Shown piece after piece: positions 7,395-15,698 of a stretch of 64,000 nucleotides of DNA (positions are counted from its first letter, which is position 1; each line of letters starts with the position of its first letter). The DNA comes from Ferrovibrio sp965278975. Lineage in GTDB: Bacteria; Pseudomonadota; Alphaproteobacteria; Ferrovibrionales; Ferrovibrionaceae. The stretch lies in the NCBI RefSeq assembly GCF_965278975.1, contig NZ_OZ257126.1, positions 3,596,001 to 3,660,000 on the forward strand, in the 5' to 3' direction. Under the pieces are notes generated by a model. The model was not told where the DNA came from. It worked only from the letters and a program-made list of their open reading frames with translations, and searched no databases. The position numbers were made by a program, and so were the translations under genes.

Positions 7395-8105
7395 ATGAAC
7401 ATGATGACCAGCCTCGGTCGACCCCGCCTGCAGGGCATGCTGGCGGCCGGTATCGAGGTGTTGCGGATCCAGGAGGCCCTGGCGGCGCGGCGCGGCAATC
7501 TTGTCGCCGAATTGCTGCGCGGGCAGGGCGAGTTCTATGAGCAGGAGCATTATCCTGCCGGCGACGTTTTCGATCCCGAAAGCGGCGCGCAATACTACTA
7601 TCACGCCCATCGCGGCGATGCCCGCGAGCATGGCCATTTCCATGTCTTCATGCGGCCGCATCACCTGCCGGAGCGGTTCGAGCCGGCACGGCGCGGCAAA
7701 CCCGGCATCGCGCTGCCCTGCGGCCCCACCGGGGATGCGGCGCTGGCCCACATCATTGCCATCGGCATGGACAATTACGGCCTGCCGGTGCGGCTGTTCA
7801 CCGTCAACCGCTGGGTCACCGACGAAACCTGGTTCGCGGCCCGCGACGTGATCGCGATGCTGGACCGTTTCCAGGTCGATCACAGCTACCCTTCGGCGGA
7901 AGTGAATGGCTGGCTTACCAGCCTGCTGCGCCTGTTCCACCCGGAGGTTTCCGAGCTGATCCGCCGCCGCGATGCCGCCGTGGAAGCCCGCGCCCGGGCC
8001 AATCCGCGCGCCAATGCGCTGGAAGACCGCAGCCTGGAAATCACCGCCTCGCTGGATATCTCGGTGGAGCGCCGGGTGCGGCAACTGCGCCGCCAGCTTG
8101 GCTGA
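7395..8105 (+). CDS. DUF6969-like conserved protein of unknown function
   Basis: A 236-residue soluble protein without signal peptide or membrane span. The centre has an unusual His/Tyr-rich run: FYEQEHYPAGDVFD, YYYHAHR and EHGHFHVFMRPHH, which looks like a metal site or a catalytic cluster. It continues with HIIAIGMDNYGLPVRLFTVNRWVTDE and a basic coiled tail (RRRDAAVEARARA). I recall a family of this pattern named DUF6969 in alphaproteobacteria but no function. It stands alone, divergent from the cytochrome c gene and convergent with the TRAP binding protein (3 bases between stop codons). Confidence 0.7.
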   Translation: MNMMTSLGRPRLQGMLAAGIEVLRIQEALAARRGNLVAELLRGQGEFYEQEHYPAGDVFDPESGAQYYYHAHRGDAREHGHFHVFMRPHHLPERFEPARRGKPGIALPCGPTGDAALAHIIAIGMDNYGLPVRLFTVNRWVTDETWFAARDVIAMLDRFQVDHSYPSAEVNGWLTSLLRLFHPEVSELIRRRDAAVEARARANPRANALEDRSLEITASLDISVERRVRQLRRQLG

Positions 8106-8108
8106 GCG

Positions 8109-9218
8109 TCACTTCATGTAATTGACGTGGCGCCATTCCTTGGAGGCTTCGCGGAAAGCTGAATAGCTTTCCCAGATGCGCTTGAAGTTGGGATTGGCCG
8201 CCGATTGCTCGGCCACCACCTTGCGCCAGTTGCGCTCGAAAGCCTGCATCACTTCCGGCGGCCAGGTGTGGATGATGGCGCCCTTGGCTCGCAGCTCGTT
8301 CAGGGCATAGGGCTGCTGCGCTTCGCCTTCGGCAAGGCTGTCGGAGATGTTGTCGCCGCACACCGTTTCCACCATCGCCTGCTGCGATTCAGACAGCTTC
8401 TCCCAGGCCTGGCGGTGGAACACCATCAGGATGGCGGTGAAGGGCTGGTGCCAGCCGGGCAGATAGTAATGCGGCGCCACCTTGTAGAAGCCGAAGCGGA
8501 GGTCGTTGATTGGCGTGGAGAATTCACTGCCATCGATCTGGCCGCTGGCAAAGGCATTGTAGACGTCGCCGCCGGGGATCGAATTGGTTTCGGCACCGAG
8601 CTTGCGCAGCACTTCACCGCCAAGGCCGGGGAAGCGGATCTTCATGCCGCGCAGGTCGTTCGACGAGTTGATCTCCTTGCGGAACCAGCCGCCGCCTTCC
8701 GCCACCAGCACGCCGCAGACCATCGGCACCACGTCGTAGCGGCCGAACAATTCGGCCATCAATTCCTGGCCACCGCCATGATAGAGCCAGCCGAGATATT
8801 CCGAGGTGCGCGGACCGAAGGGCAGGCCGACGAAGAAGCCGAAGGCGGAATCCTTCTCCAGCAGATAGGCCGCCGAGGTCCAGCCCGCATCCACTTCGCC
8901 CGAGGCCACGGCATCGAACACATCTGCGGCCGGTACCAGCGCGCCAGGTTCATGGAATTTCAGATCCAGCAGGCCGCCGGAAAGCCGCGCCAGCTTGGTG
9001 GTGGTGGCGGCGCCGATGCTGCCCAATTGCGGCGCGGCGGACGTATAGGAGGAAGCCAGGCGCAAGGAGATCGGCTGCATGTCGCCACGCAGCACCGGAT
9101 TCTGCGGCACCACCACTCGTTCAGGGATCGGTGTCGCACGCTGCACGGCGAGATAGCCAAGGCCAATGCAAAGCCCGGCGAAGAACGCGATAATTGCGAT
9201 GGCAAAACTGCGTGCCAT
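8109..9218 (-). CDS. Orphan membrane-anchored TRAP transporter substrate-binding protein (DctP/TakP family)
   Basis: A ~369-residue TRAP binding protein recognised by SLRLASSYTS..., the ADVFDAVASGEVDAGWTSAAYLLEKD segment, DLRGMKIRFPGLGGEVLRKLGA and YNAFASGQIDGSEF. Such proteins capture organic acids in the periplasm. I chose the ATG at 9218 (MARSFAIAIIAFF) because AAGGAG lies ~12 bases upstream; a longer form to 9311 is possible. The N-terminal hydrophobic segment lacks a clear cleavage site and is followed by a long linker, so it may remain membrane-anchored. No DctQ or DctM genes are adjacent; the only TRAP membrane subunits in the window are 45 kb away. Confidence 0.85.
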   Translation of the reverse strand: MARSFAIAIIAFFAGLCIGLGYLAVQRATPIPERVVVPQNPVLRGDMQPISLRLASSYTSAAPQLGSIGAATTTKLARLSGGLLDLKFHEPGALVPAADVFDAVASGEVDAGWTSAAYLLEKDSAFGFFVGLPFGPRTSEYLGWLYHGGGQELMAELFGRYDVVPMVCGVLVAEGGGWFRKEINSSNDLRGMKIRFPGLGGEVLRKLGAETNSIPGGDVYNAFASGQIDGSEFSTPINDLRFGFYKVAPHYYLPGWHQPFTAILMVFHRQAWEKLSESQQAMVETVCGDNISDSLAEGEAQQPYALNELRAKGAIIHTWPPEVMQAFERNWRKVVAEQSAANPNFKRIWESYSAFREASKEWRHVNYMK

Positions 9219-9337
9219 TCCCTGAGATTGCTCCTTGTCGACGGCTCCAAAATTCCTGGTTGCGCACAATAAAATGCCGATGCCAGCCCTGGCAACCCGT
9301 TCCAGCATCAAAGCCTGGGTTTACAGGGGGGACAGGG

Positions 9338-10129
9338 TTAACGGCGCGGCGTAACGCCCCAGGGCCGGATCCAGCCCAGGCTGTCCAGCGTATCGCCTGC
9401 CGGTCTGTATTCGCAGCCGACCCAGCCGGCATAGCCAAGCTGGTCCAGCCGGCCGAGCAGGAAGCCGTAATCCAGTTCGCCATTGCCGGGTTCGCGGCGG
9501 TCCGGCGGATTGGCGATCTGGATATGCTCGATCAGCGGCAATTGCCGCTCCAGGCGTTTGCTCACGTCACCATGCACTACCTGTACATGGTACATATCGA
9601 ATTGAAGCCGCAGGTGCGGCAATGCCATTTCGCGCAGGATGCGTTCGGCGACATCGTAATCGTGCAGGAAATACCCCGGGATGTCGCGGCGGTTGATCGG
9701 TTCCAGCAGCAGGGTGAGGCCGGCCCGGGCCGCCTGTTCCGCCGCCCAGGCCAGGTTGTCGAGGAAACAGGCTTCCAGCGCGCGGCGGTCGGCCCCGGCG
9801 GGCTCAACCCCGGCCATGACATGCAGCCGCTTGCAGCCTGCAGCCGAAGCCACTTCGAAGGCGCGGTGGATCGAGGTGCGGAAGGCCTGGCGCTGCTGCG
9901 GCAGGCAGGCCAGCCCGCGCTCGCCGGCCTCGAAATTACCCGCCGGGGTGTTCATCAGCACCAGTTCAAGGCCGTTGTCACGCAGGGCGGCGGCGATGGC
10001 GGCGGGCGACTGGTCCGGCTGGTACATGAATTCGACAGCATCGAAACCCTGCTCGCGCGCCACCGCCAGGCGGTCGAGGAAGGCATATTCCTGAAACAGA
10101 AAAGTAAGATTGGCGCTGAAGCGCGGCAT
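9338..10129 (-). CDS. Hydroxypyruvate isomerase / 2-oxo-tetronate isomerase-like TIM-barrel enzyme
   Basis: A ~263-residue xylose-isomerase-like TIM barrel. The start MPRFSANLTFLFQEYAFLDR is the classic beginning of the Hyi/OtnI family, so I place the start at 10129 rather than at 10183. Candidate metal ligands and catalytic Glu residues are in LLLEPINRRD, FDMYHVQ, EHIQIAN and GCEYRP. Hyi interconverts hydroxypyruvate and tartronate semialdehyde; OtnI acts on 2-oxo-tetronates. With the DenD-like dehydrogenase at 405-1403, the second activity is plausible. No adjacent pathway genes help to decide. Confidence 0.87.
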   Translation of the reverse strand: MPRFSANLTFLFQEYAFLDRLAVAREQGFDAVEFMYQPDQSPAAIAAALRDNGLELVLMNTPAGNFEAGERGLACLPQQRQAFRTSIHRAFEVASAAGCKRLHVMAGVEPAGADRRALEACFLDNLAWAAEQAARAGLTLLLEPINRRDIPGYFLHDYDVAERILREMALPHLRLQFDMYHVQVVHGDVSKRLERQLPLIEHIQIANPPDRREPGNGELDYGFLLGRLDQLGYAGWVGCEYRPAGDTLDSLGWIRPWGVTPRR

Positions 10130-10217
10130 GCGACTTTCCCGGCTGGCTCTTCCGCGCAGCATGTCATGTTTGGTAACTTTCAAACAAGCGGCTTAGGCAA
10201 CAGGGATTTTTTGACGC

Positions 10218-11342
10218 GTGCAGCCCGGCGGCATGAGTTTCAGGCACGAGGACGGCCTGGCGAGTTTGAGCCTCTCCGGCGCCTGGACGCTGGGCGAGGC
10301 GGCTCGCCTGTCCCGTGCGCTCGATGGCCTCAATCTCGGCGCCGCGCGGCGGCTGCGCATTGATGCCGGCGGACTGGAGCGTGTGGATACCGCCGGCGCG
10401 GTGCTGCTGCAGCGCCTCAACAGCCGTTTCGGCACCGGCGTGGCGGTGGAATGGCGGGCGCTGAGACCAGAGCATCAGACCTTGATCGATTACGTTTCCG
10501 GCTGTGACGCGGCCTCGGCGGCGCCACCCGGGTCGGGCAATGGCCTGCTGCGCTTCGTCGCCCATCTCGGCTGGCTGGTGCTGTTCGCGGCCCGCGAAGG
10601 GCGGCGCTTCATCGCTTTCATCGGCCGCGTTGTCGAAGCCTTCGCCCGCATTGCCATCAGCCCGCGCCGGCTGCGCTTTACCTCAGTGGTGTTCCACATG
10701 GAACAGACCGGCCTGAACGCGCTGCCCATTGTCGGCCTGATTTCCTTCCTGATCGGCGTGGTGATGGCCTATCAGGGCGCCGACCAGCTCAAGCAGTTCG
10801 GCGCCGAGGTATTCGTCGTCAACCTGGTTGGCGTCTCGGTGCTGCGTGAACTCGGCATCCTGCTCACTGCCATCGTGGTGGCGGGGCGTTCCGGCAGTGC
10901 CTTCACCGCCCAGATCGGCAGCATGAAGGTGAACGAGGAAGTGGATGCCATCCGCACGCTGGGCCTCGATCCGGTGGAGGTACTGGTGGTGCCGCGCGTC
11001 CTGGCGCTGATCCTCACCCTGCCGCTGCTGGCTTTCTTCGCCGATATCATGGGCCTGCTGGGCGGCGCCCTGATGGCGTGGGTAACGCTGGATATCACGC
11101 CTTTCATGTTCTTCCAGCGGCTGCATGAGGCGGTATCGGTAAGCTCTTTCCTGGTTGGCCTGGTCAAGGCGCCGGTCTTTGCCGCCCTGATCGCCATGGT
11201 CGGCTGCTATGAGGGCCTGCGGGTGAAGCGCGATGCGGAAAGCGTCGGCCGCCTCACCACGCGTTCGGTGGTGCAATCGATCTTCCTGGTGATCGTGGCC
11301 GATGCCTTGTTCTCGATCTTCTTCTCGGCGCTGGGGATCTAG
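10218..11342 (+). CDS. mlaE: MlaE-type ABC permease with fused N-terminal STAS (MlaB-like) domain
   Basis: A 374-residue protein. Residues 1 to ~95 form a STAS domain (LASLSLSGAWTLGEAARLSRAL..., RIDAGGLERVDTAGAVLLQRL) like the separate MlaB of E. coli. Residues ~125-374 are the MlaE permease: FTSVVFHMEQTGLNALPIVGLISFLIG, GVSVLRELGILLTAIVVAGRSGSAF, the EVDAIRTLGLDPVEVLVVPRV coupling loop and several spans. MlaE is the transmembrane part of the phospholipid transporter. The start is GTG at 10218, or ATG at 10233 (MSFRHED). It is followed 3 bases later by mlaF and heads a four-gene operon. Confidence 0.93.
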   Translation: MQPGGMSFRHEDGLASLSLSGAWTLGEAARLSRALDGLNLGAARRLRIDAGGLERVDTAGAVLLQRLNSRFGTGVAVEWRALRPEHQTLIDYVSGCDAASAAPPGSGNGLLRFVAHLGWLVLFAAREGRRFIAFIGRVVEAFARIAISPRRLRFTSVVFHMEQTGLNALPIVGLISFLIGVVMAYQGADQLKQFGAEVFVVNLVGVSVLRELGILLTAIVVAGRSGSAFTAQIGSMKVNEEVDAIRTLGLDPVEVLVVPRVLALILTLPLLAFFADIMGLLGGALMAWVTLDITPFMFFQRLHEAVSVSSFLVGLVKAPVFAALIAMVGCYEGLRVKRDAESVGRLTTRSVVQSIFLVIVADALFSIFFSALGI

Positions 11343-11345
11343 GCG

Positions 11346-12167
11346 ATGGCCCAGGACGCTGTAAAGGAAGCGGTTATCAAGGTGCGCGGCCTGGTGAATG
11401 CCTTCGATGGCTTCAAGGTGCATGACGGGCTGGACCTCGATGTCTGGCGCGGTGAGGTGCTGGGCGTGGTTGGCGGTTCCGGCACCGGCAAGTCGGTATT
11501 GCTGCGCACCATCATCGGCCTCAACCAGCCGCAGGGCGGGCAGATCGACCTGCTGGGTTCGGACATGCTGCATGGCAACGAGGATGCACGCCGTCGGGCG
11601 CGCCAGCGTGTCGGCGTGCTGTTCCAGGATGGCGCGCTGTTTTCCTCGCTTACCGTGGCGCAGAATATCCAGGTGCCGCTGAAGGAATTCTATGACCTGC
11701 CGCCCGACCTGCTGAACGAAATCGCGGCGGCGAAAATCCGCATGGTCGGCCTGCCGGCCAATGCGGCGGGCAAGATTCCGTCCGAGCTATCCGGCGGCAT
11801 GCGCAAGCGCGCCGGCCTGGCCCGCGCCCTGGCGCTGGACCCCGAGATCGTGTTCCTGGACGAACCCACTGCCGGCCTCGATCCGATCGGTGCCGCCGCT
11901 TTCGACACCCTGGTACGCGACCTGCAACAGGCACTGGGCCTCACCGTGTTCATGGTGACGCATGACCTGGACTCGCTGCATGCGATCTGCGACCGCATCG
12001 CCGTGCTGGCCGAGAAGAAGGTGCTGGTGGCCGGGCCACTGCATGAATTGCTAGAACACCCGCATCCCTGGATCCGGGAGTATTTCCACGGGCCGCGCGC
12101 CCGCGCCGCTCAGAAGACGGCAGATCATGCAGTCCCTGGGCCTGTATCTGAAGGAGGCGGTTCGTAA
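11346..12167 (+). CDS. mlaF: MlaF, ATPase of the phospholipid (MCE) ABC transporter
   Basis: A 273-residue ABC ATPase with Walker A GGSGTGKS, Q-loop VLFQDGALFSSLTV, signature LSGGMRKRAGLARAL, Walker B IVFLDEPTAGLDP and switch His in VTHDLDSL. The QDGALFSS and GMRKRAGLARA wording is diagnostic for the MlaF/Mkl branch. It powers lipid movement by MlaE-MlaD. It starts 3 bases after mlaE and its stop shares a base with the mlaD start (TAATG), indicating coupling. Confidence 0.95.
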   Translation: MAQDAVKEAVIKVRGLVNAFDGFKVHDGLDLDVWRGEVLGVVGGSGTGKSVLLRTIIGLNQPQGGQIDLLGSDMLHGNEDARRRARQRVGVLFQDGALFSSLTVAQNIQVPLKEFYDLPPDLLNEIAAAKIRMVGLPANAAGKIPSELSGGMRKRAGLARALALDPEIVFLDEPTAGLDPIGAAAFDTLVRDLQQALGLTVFMVTHDLDSLHAICDRIAVLAEKKVLVAGPLHELLEHPHPWIREYFHGPRARAAQKTADHAVPGPVSEGGGS

Positions 12168-13195
12168 TGGAAACCCGCGCCCACCATCTGCTGATCGGCA
12201 GCTTCCTGCTGCTGTTCCTGCTCGGCATCCTCGGCTTCTCGCTGTGGCTGGCCAAGGCTCAGCTCGACCGCGAGATCGCGCGCTACAACATCTTCTTCAC
12301 CGGATCGGTGGCCGGCCTGGGCATGGGCGGCGATGTGCGCTTCAACGGCATCAAGATCGGCAATGTGAGCCAGATCAGCATCGACCGCGACGATACCTCG
12401 AAGGTGCGCGTCACGGTCAATGTCGCCGCCGACACGCCGATCCGCGCCGATAGCATTGCCAGCCTGGAATTGCAGGGCATCACCGGCGTTTCCTTTGTGC
12501 AGATCAATTCCGGCACCAAGGCGGCGGAATTGCTGCCGGCGCGCTACAGCGAGGATGTCTCGGAATTGCCGGTGATCCGTTCGCGCAATTCCTCCATCGC
12601 CGAGTTGTTCGAGGCGGCACCCGACCTGATCAACCGCGCCGCGCGCATCATGTCGGATCAGAATATCGACAATATCGCCGGCATCATCGGCGATATCCGC
12701 CAGATCAGCGTTACCATCGCCAGCCGCCAGGAAACCCTGACCCGCGCCATCGATGGCTTCGACCGCACCAGCGCCGATATCGCCATCGCCGCCCGCGCGG
12801 CGCGCGAAGTCGCCGAGCAGTTCGGCGGCATCGTGAAGGAAGCCAACAGTACCCTGGTGGCGGCGCGCAACACGCTGGAATCAACTACCAGGCTGATCGA
12901 AGGTGATGCCACCGCCACGGTGAAGGATGCTCAGGTTGCTGTGCAGGATATCCGCGGCGCCATGCAGCAGCTTGAAAGCGTGCTGTCCACCGTGAACGAG
13001 ATGGTGGCGGAGAACCGCGCGCCGATCAATGCGATCACCACCGATGGCTTCGGCGAATTCCGCCGCTTCATCGCCGAAGCACGCATTCTGGTGGGCAGCC
13101 TGGCGCGGGTGGCGCAGCGGCTGGAAGACGATCCGAGCGCGGTGCTGTTCGGCAACCGCGATGCTGAATACCGTAGCGAGGGAGGCCGGCGATGA
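12167..13195 (+). CDS. mlaD: MlaD, MCE-domain periplasmic ring subunit
   Basis: A 342-residue MCE protein. An N-terminal membrane anchor (LLIGSFLLLFLLGILGFSLWL) precedes the MCE domain (FTGSVAGLGMGGDVRFNGIKIG..., ADTPIRADSIASLELQGITGV). The long C-terminal part is helical and coiled-coil-like (TRAIDGFDRTSADIAIAARA, NSTLVAARNTLES). MlaD forms the hexameric ring through which lipid passes between MlaC and MlaE. The C-terminal extension is longer than in the ~180-residue E. coli MlaD and more like the Ttg2C/YrbD-long or PqiB-like proteins. Confidence 0.93.
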   Translation: METRAHHLLIGSFLLLFLLGILGFSLWLAKAQLDREIARYNIFFTGSVAGLGMGGDVRFNGIKIGNVSQISIDRDDTSKVRVTVNVAADTPIRADSIASLELQGITGVSFVQINSGTKAAELLPARYSEDVSELPVIRSRNSSIAELFEAAPDLINRAARIMSDQNIDNIAGIIGDIRQISVTIASRQETLTRAIDGFDRTSADIAIAARAAREVAEQFGGIVKEANSTLVAARNTLESTTRLIEGDATATVKDAQVAVQDIRGAMQQLESVLSTVNEMVAENRAPINAITTDGFGEFRRFIAEARILVGSLARVAQRLEDDPSAVLFGNRDAEYRSEGGRR

Positions 13196-13830
13196 CGGCG
13201 ATTTTCAACCGGCGCGGCCTGCTGCGCGGCCTGGGTGCCAGTGGCCTGATGGGCATCGGTCTCACCGCCTGCGGCGGCATCATCCCGCAGGCACCGCCTT
13301 CCAACCTCTATACGCTGTCGCCGAAGAACACTTTCGCCGCCGACCTGCCGCGGGCGACGTGGCAGCTGGTGGTGGAGGAGCCCTATGCGGCGGGTGGCCT
13401 GGATACCCACCGCATTGCCATCATGACCAACCCCTATGAAGTGAAGTATTACGCCGAGGCGCGCTGGGCCGAGCGCGTGCCGCGCATGATCCAGACCCTG
13501 CTGGTGGAGAGCTTCGAGAATACCGGCAAGATCATTTCGGTCGGGCGCCAGTCGGTCGGCCTGCGCTCGGACTTCAATCTCAAGAGCGAACTGCGTGAAT
13601 TCCAGGCCGAACTGGTGCCGAATGATCCGGTGCCGACGGTGCGGGTCGCCTTGGCCTCCAAGCTGATCCAGCAGCCGCGCCAGGAGATCGTTGCTGCCAC
13701 CAATTTCGAGCGCCGGGTGAAAGCCTCGGGCACCGATGTGCTGTCGGTGGTGCAGGCATTTGATGAGGCGCTCGGAAGGGTGCTGCGCGATACGGTGCAA
13801 TGGACCTTGCGTAGCGGCAACACTGCCTGA
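13192..13830 (+). CDS. ABC-type transport auxiliary lipoprotein (PqiC/ABC_trans_aux family)
   Basis: A 212-residue lipoprotein with lipobox LTAC at about residues 24-27 after a twin-Arg-like basic start (FNRRGLLRGLG). The mature sequence matches the PqiC-like family: NLYTLSPKNTFA, the WQLVVEEPYA... beta strand, DTHRIAIMTNPYEVKYYAEARWAERVPRMIQTLLVESFEN and a C-terminal helix QAFDEALGRVLRDTVQW. Such lipoproteins accompany MCE transporters at the outer membrane. The ATG overlaps the mlaD stop codon, so it is the last gene of mlaEFD-pqiC. No terminator hairpin with T-tract is obvious after it. Confidence 0.88.
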   Translation: MTAIFNRRGLLRGLGASGLMGIGLTACGGIIPQAPPSNLYTLSPKNTFAADLPRATWQLVVEEPYAAGGLDTHRIAIMTNPYEVKYYAEARWAERVPRMIQTLLVESFENTGKIISVGRQSVGLRSDFNLKSELREFQAELVPNDPVPTVRVALASKLIQQPRQEIVAATNFERRVKASGTDVLSVVQAFDEALGRVLRDTVQWTLRSGNTA

Positions 13831-13972
13831 GCCGGGTGGTTGAGCCGGTTATGATGAAGCCCTGACGACATCCGCATAACCCTATATGCGTGTATTTATA
13901 ATTTAATATATTATATATTGGTGTATATCTCTCCCGATCCCAGGTTCTGAACTGGCCTGGATAGGGGGACGA

Positions 13973-15190
13973 ATGACTGAATTTCGCCGTATGGCCGGTC
14001 GTACCGCAATCCTGCTGATTCTGATACTGGCCGCATCGCCGCTGCTGGCTCAAGCTAGCGGGGGAGTGCAAACCCCGTCGGCAAGGCCGGAGGCTTTCTG
14101 CGCCTTGCCCGCCACGGCACCCAGCCTGGCCAGCGGCTCGCTCAGCATGAAGACGGAGAAGAACTGGCAGCCGCCCGGCGGGCATATCGATCTGCTGGTC
14201 GACCCCCGGGTGACGCTGACCAATAAGGCGCAGTATGTCGCCTGCTTCCAGTGGCGCGACAGCCAGGGCAATCCGCTGCGTGATGCCAAGGGCAACCTGC
14301 TGGGTTTCGGCCAGCCGGTGGCGGCGCCGGTGCAGATCACCAAGCTCAGCACCACGAATACATTCGAACTGCGTGTCACCATCCCGGCCTTGCAGGAACC
14401 CACGCGCAGTCAACTCGCCGATCACAAGCTGTCGCTCGATACCGAATTGCTGGTGCCGCGCGCCACCCTGCGCCTGATCGCCATCGATATGGTGGCACAG
14501 GACGACAAGACCTTTCAGCAGCAGGTGGTGGTGGATACCAGCCTGACGGTCGGCATCCAGAGTCAGTGCTGGGCGGTCGGCGTCGCATTGTTTCTGGTAC
14601 TGGTGGTGGTGATCATCCTCACGCGTTTCGGCAAACAGGACCCGATGATCGCTAAGGCCAACTGGCTGCTGCGCCTGATTTCAACGGATGGCGGCAATGC
14701 CAGCCTGTCGCAATTCCAGATCATGCTGTGGACTTTCGTCGTCGGCTTCTCGGCGGTCTATGTCATGGTGCTGTCAGGCAGCCTGATCGTGATATCGGCC
14801 TCTACGCTGGGTTTGCTCGGCATTGCCGGCGCCGCGACCCTGCTGGCGCAATACACGGCGGCGAGCACAAACCCACCGGCAGCGGGCGGTGGCGATCCGT
14901 CAGCCAATGTACCGCCAGGGGCGGCGCTGGCTGATCCCGCGCCTGTGGGCGCAACGCGGACGCCGCATTTTTCCGATCTGATCAAGGATACCGCGAGCGG
15001 CGCGACCATTGATGTGACGCGCCTGCAAATGCTGCTGTTCACCCTGATCTGCGCCGGTTTCGTGCTGATCAAGGTGCTCACCGGGCATGAAATCCCGGAG
15101 ATACCGGATGGCTACCTGATCCTGATGGGGCTGAGCAACGGCGTCTATATCGGTTCGAAGAACATCCAGAAAAGCGCCGCCCAGAAGTGA
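13973..15190 (+). CDS. Multi-span membrane protein of unknown function with secreted N-terminal domain
   Basis: A 405-residue protein I do not recognise. Visible layout: signal peptide (AILLILILAASPLLAQA); a ~170-residue extracytoplasmic beta-rich domain (LRVTIPALQEP, LDTELLVPRATLRLIAIDMV); a first span near residues 200-215 (VGVALFLVLVVVIIL); a cytoplasmic stretch; two spans at ~245-295 (MLWTFVVGFSAVYVMVLSG, LIVISASTLGLLGIAGAATLL); a Pro/Gly-rich loop; and a last span (LLFTLICAGFVLIKVL) before IPDGYLILMGLSNGVYIGSK. The SLSQFQIMLWT and LMGLSNGVYIGSK motifs look conserved-type. The promoter region 13831-13972 is strikingly AT-rich (about 13882-13930). Confidence 0.75.
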   Translation: MTEFRRMAGRTAILLILILAASPLLAQASGGVQTPSARPEAFCALPATAPSLASGSLSMKTEKNWQPPGGHIDLLVDPRVTLTNKAQYVACFQWRDSQGNPLRDAKGNLLGFGQPVAAPVQITKLSTTNTFELRVTIPALQEPTRSQLADHKLSLDTELLVPRATLRLIAIDMVAQDDKTFQQQVVVDTSLTVGIQSQCWAVGVALFLVLVVVIILTRFGKQDPMIAKANWLLRLISTDGGNASLSQFQIMLWTFVVGFSAVYVMVLSGSLIVISASTLGLLGIAGAATLLAQYTAASTNPPAAGGGDPSANVPPGAALADPAPVGATRTPHFSDLIKDTASGATIDVTRLQMLLFTLICAGFVLIKVLTGHEIPEIPDGYLILMGLSNGVYIGSKNIQKSAAQK

Positions 15191-15194
15191 CGCT

Positions 15195-15698
15195 CTAGCC
15201 GCCCTTCTTCAATTCGACGATGGGCTTGCTCATCACCGCTTCCTGGTCCCAGGGGAACAGGATCCAGGTATCCTGGCTCACTTCGGTGATGTAGGTGTCC
15301 ACCATCGGGCGGCCATTGGGCTTGGCGTAGATGGTGGCGAAATGGGCCTTGGGCAGCAACTGGCGCACCGCCTTGGCGGTAACGCCGGTATCCACCAGGT
15401 CATCGACGATCAGCCAGCCTTCGCCCTGGGAGGGCAGGGCGGCATCGGCCTGCTTCAGGATGTTCACCTTGGTGCCGCGTTCCAGCTCGTTATAGGTCGA
15501 GCAGGAAATCGTCTCGATCACGCGCACGTTCAACTCGCGCGCCACGATGGCCGCCGGCACCAGGCCGCCACGGGTGATCGCCACCACGCCCTGATAGGGG
15601 CCGCGCTCCAGCAGCCGCCAGGCCAGTGCCTTGCAATGGCGATGCAGCTCCTCCCACGACACGGGAAAGAACTTGTTGTAGCCGTGGCCCTCGGTCAT
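15195..15698 (-). CDS. gpt: Xanthine-guanine phosphoribosyltransferase
   Basis: A 167-residue type I phosphoribosyltransferase. The PRPP-binding motif WLIVDDLVDTGVTA lies at about residues 95-108; the hood and purine-binding parts include AITRGGLVPAAIVARELN, IETISCSTY and a C-terminal WILFPWDQE. It salvages xanthine and guanine to nucleotides, usually at the inner membrane face. It is the last gene of the minus-strand box run and overlaps the thioesterase stop-start by 4 bases, but the boxB terminator at 16203-16246 suggests the pair can also be transcribed separately. Confidence 0.93.
   Translation of the reverse strand: MTEGHGYNKFFPVSWEELHRHCKALAWRLLERGPYQGVVAITRGGLVPAAIVARELNVRVIETISCSTYNELERGTKVNILKQADAALPSQGEGWLIVDDLVDTGVTAKAVRQLLPKAHFATIYAKPNGRPMVDTYITEVSQDTWILFPWDQEAVMSKPIVELKKGG

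Noticed and set aside
13882..13930. AT-rich run as a replication origin or phage junction
   Set aside because: No DnaA boxes, iterons, integrase or direct repeats are seen; a promoter region is a simpler reading.
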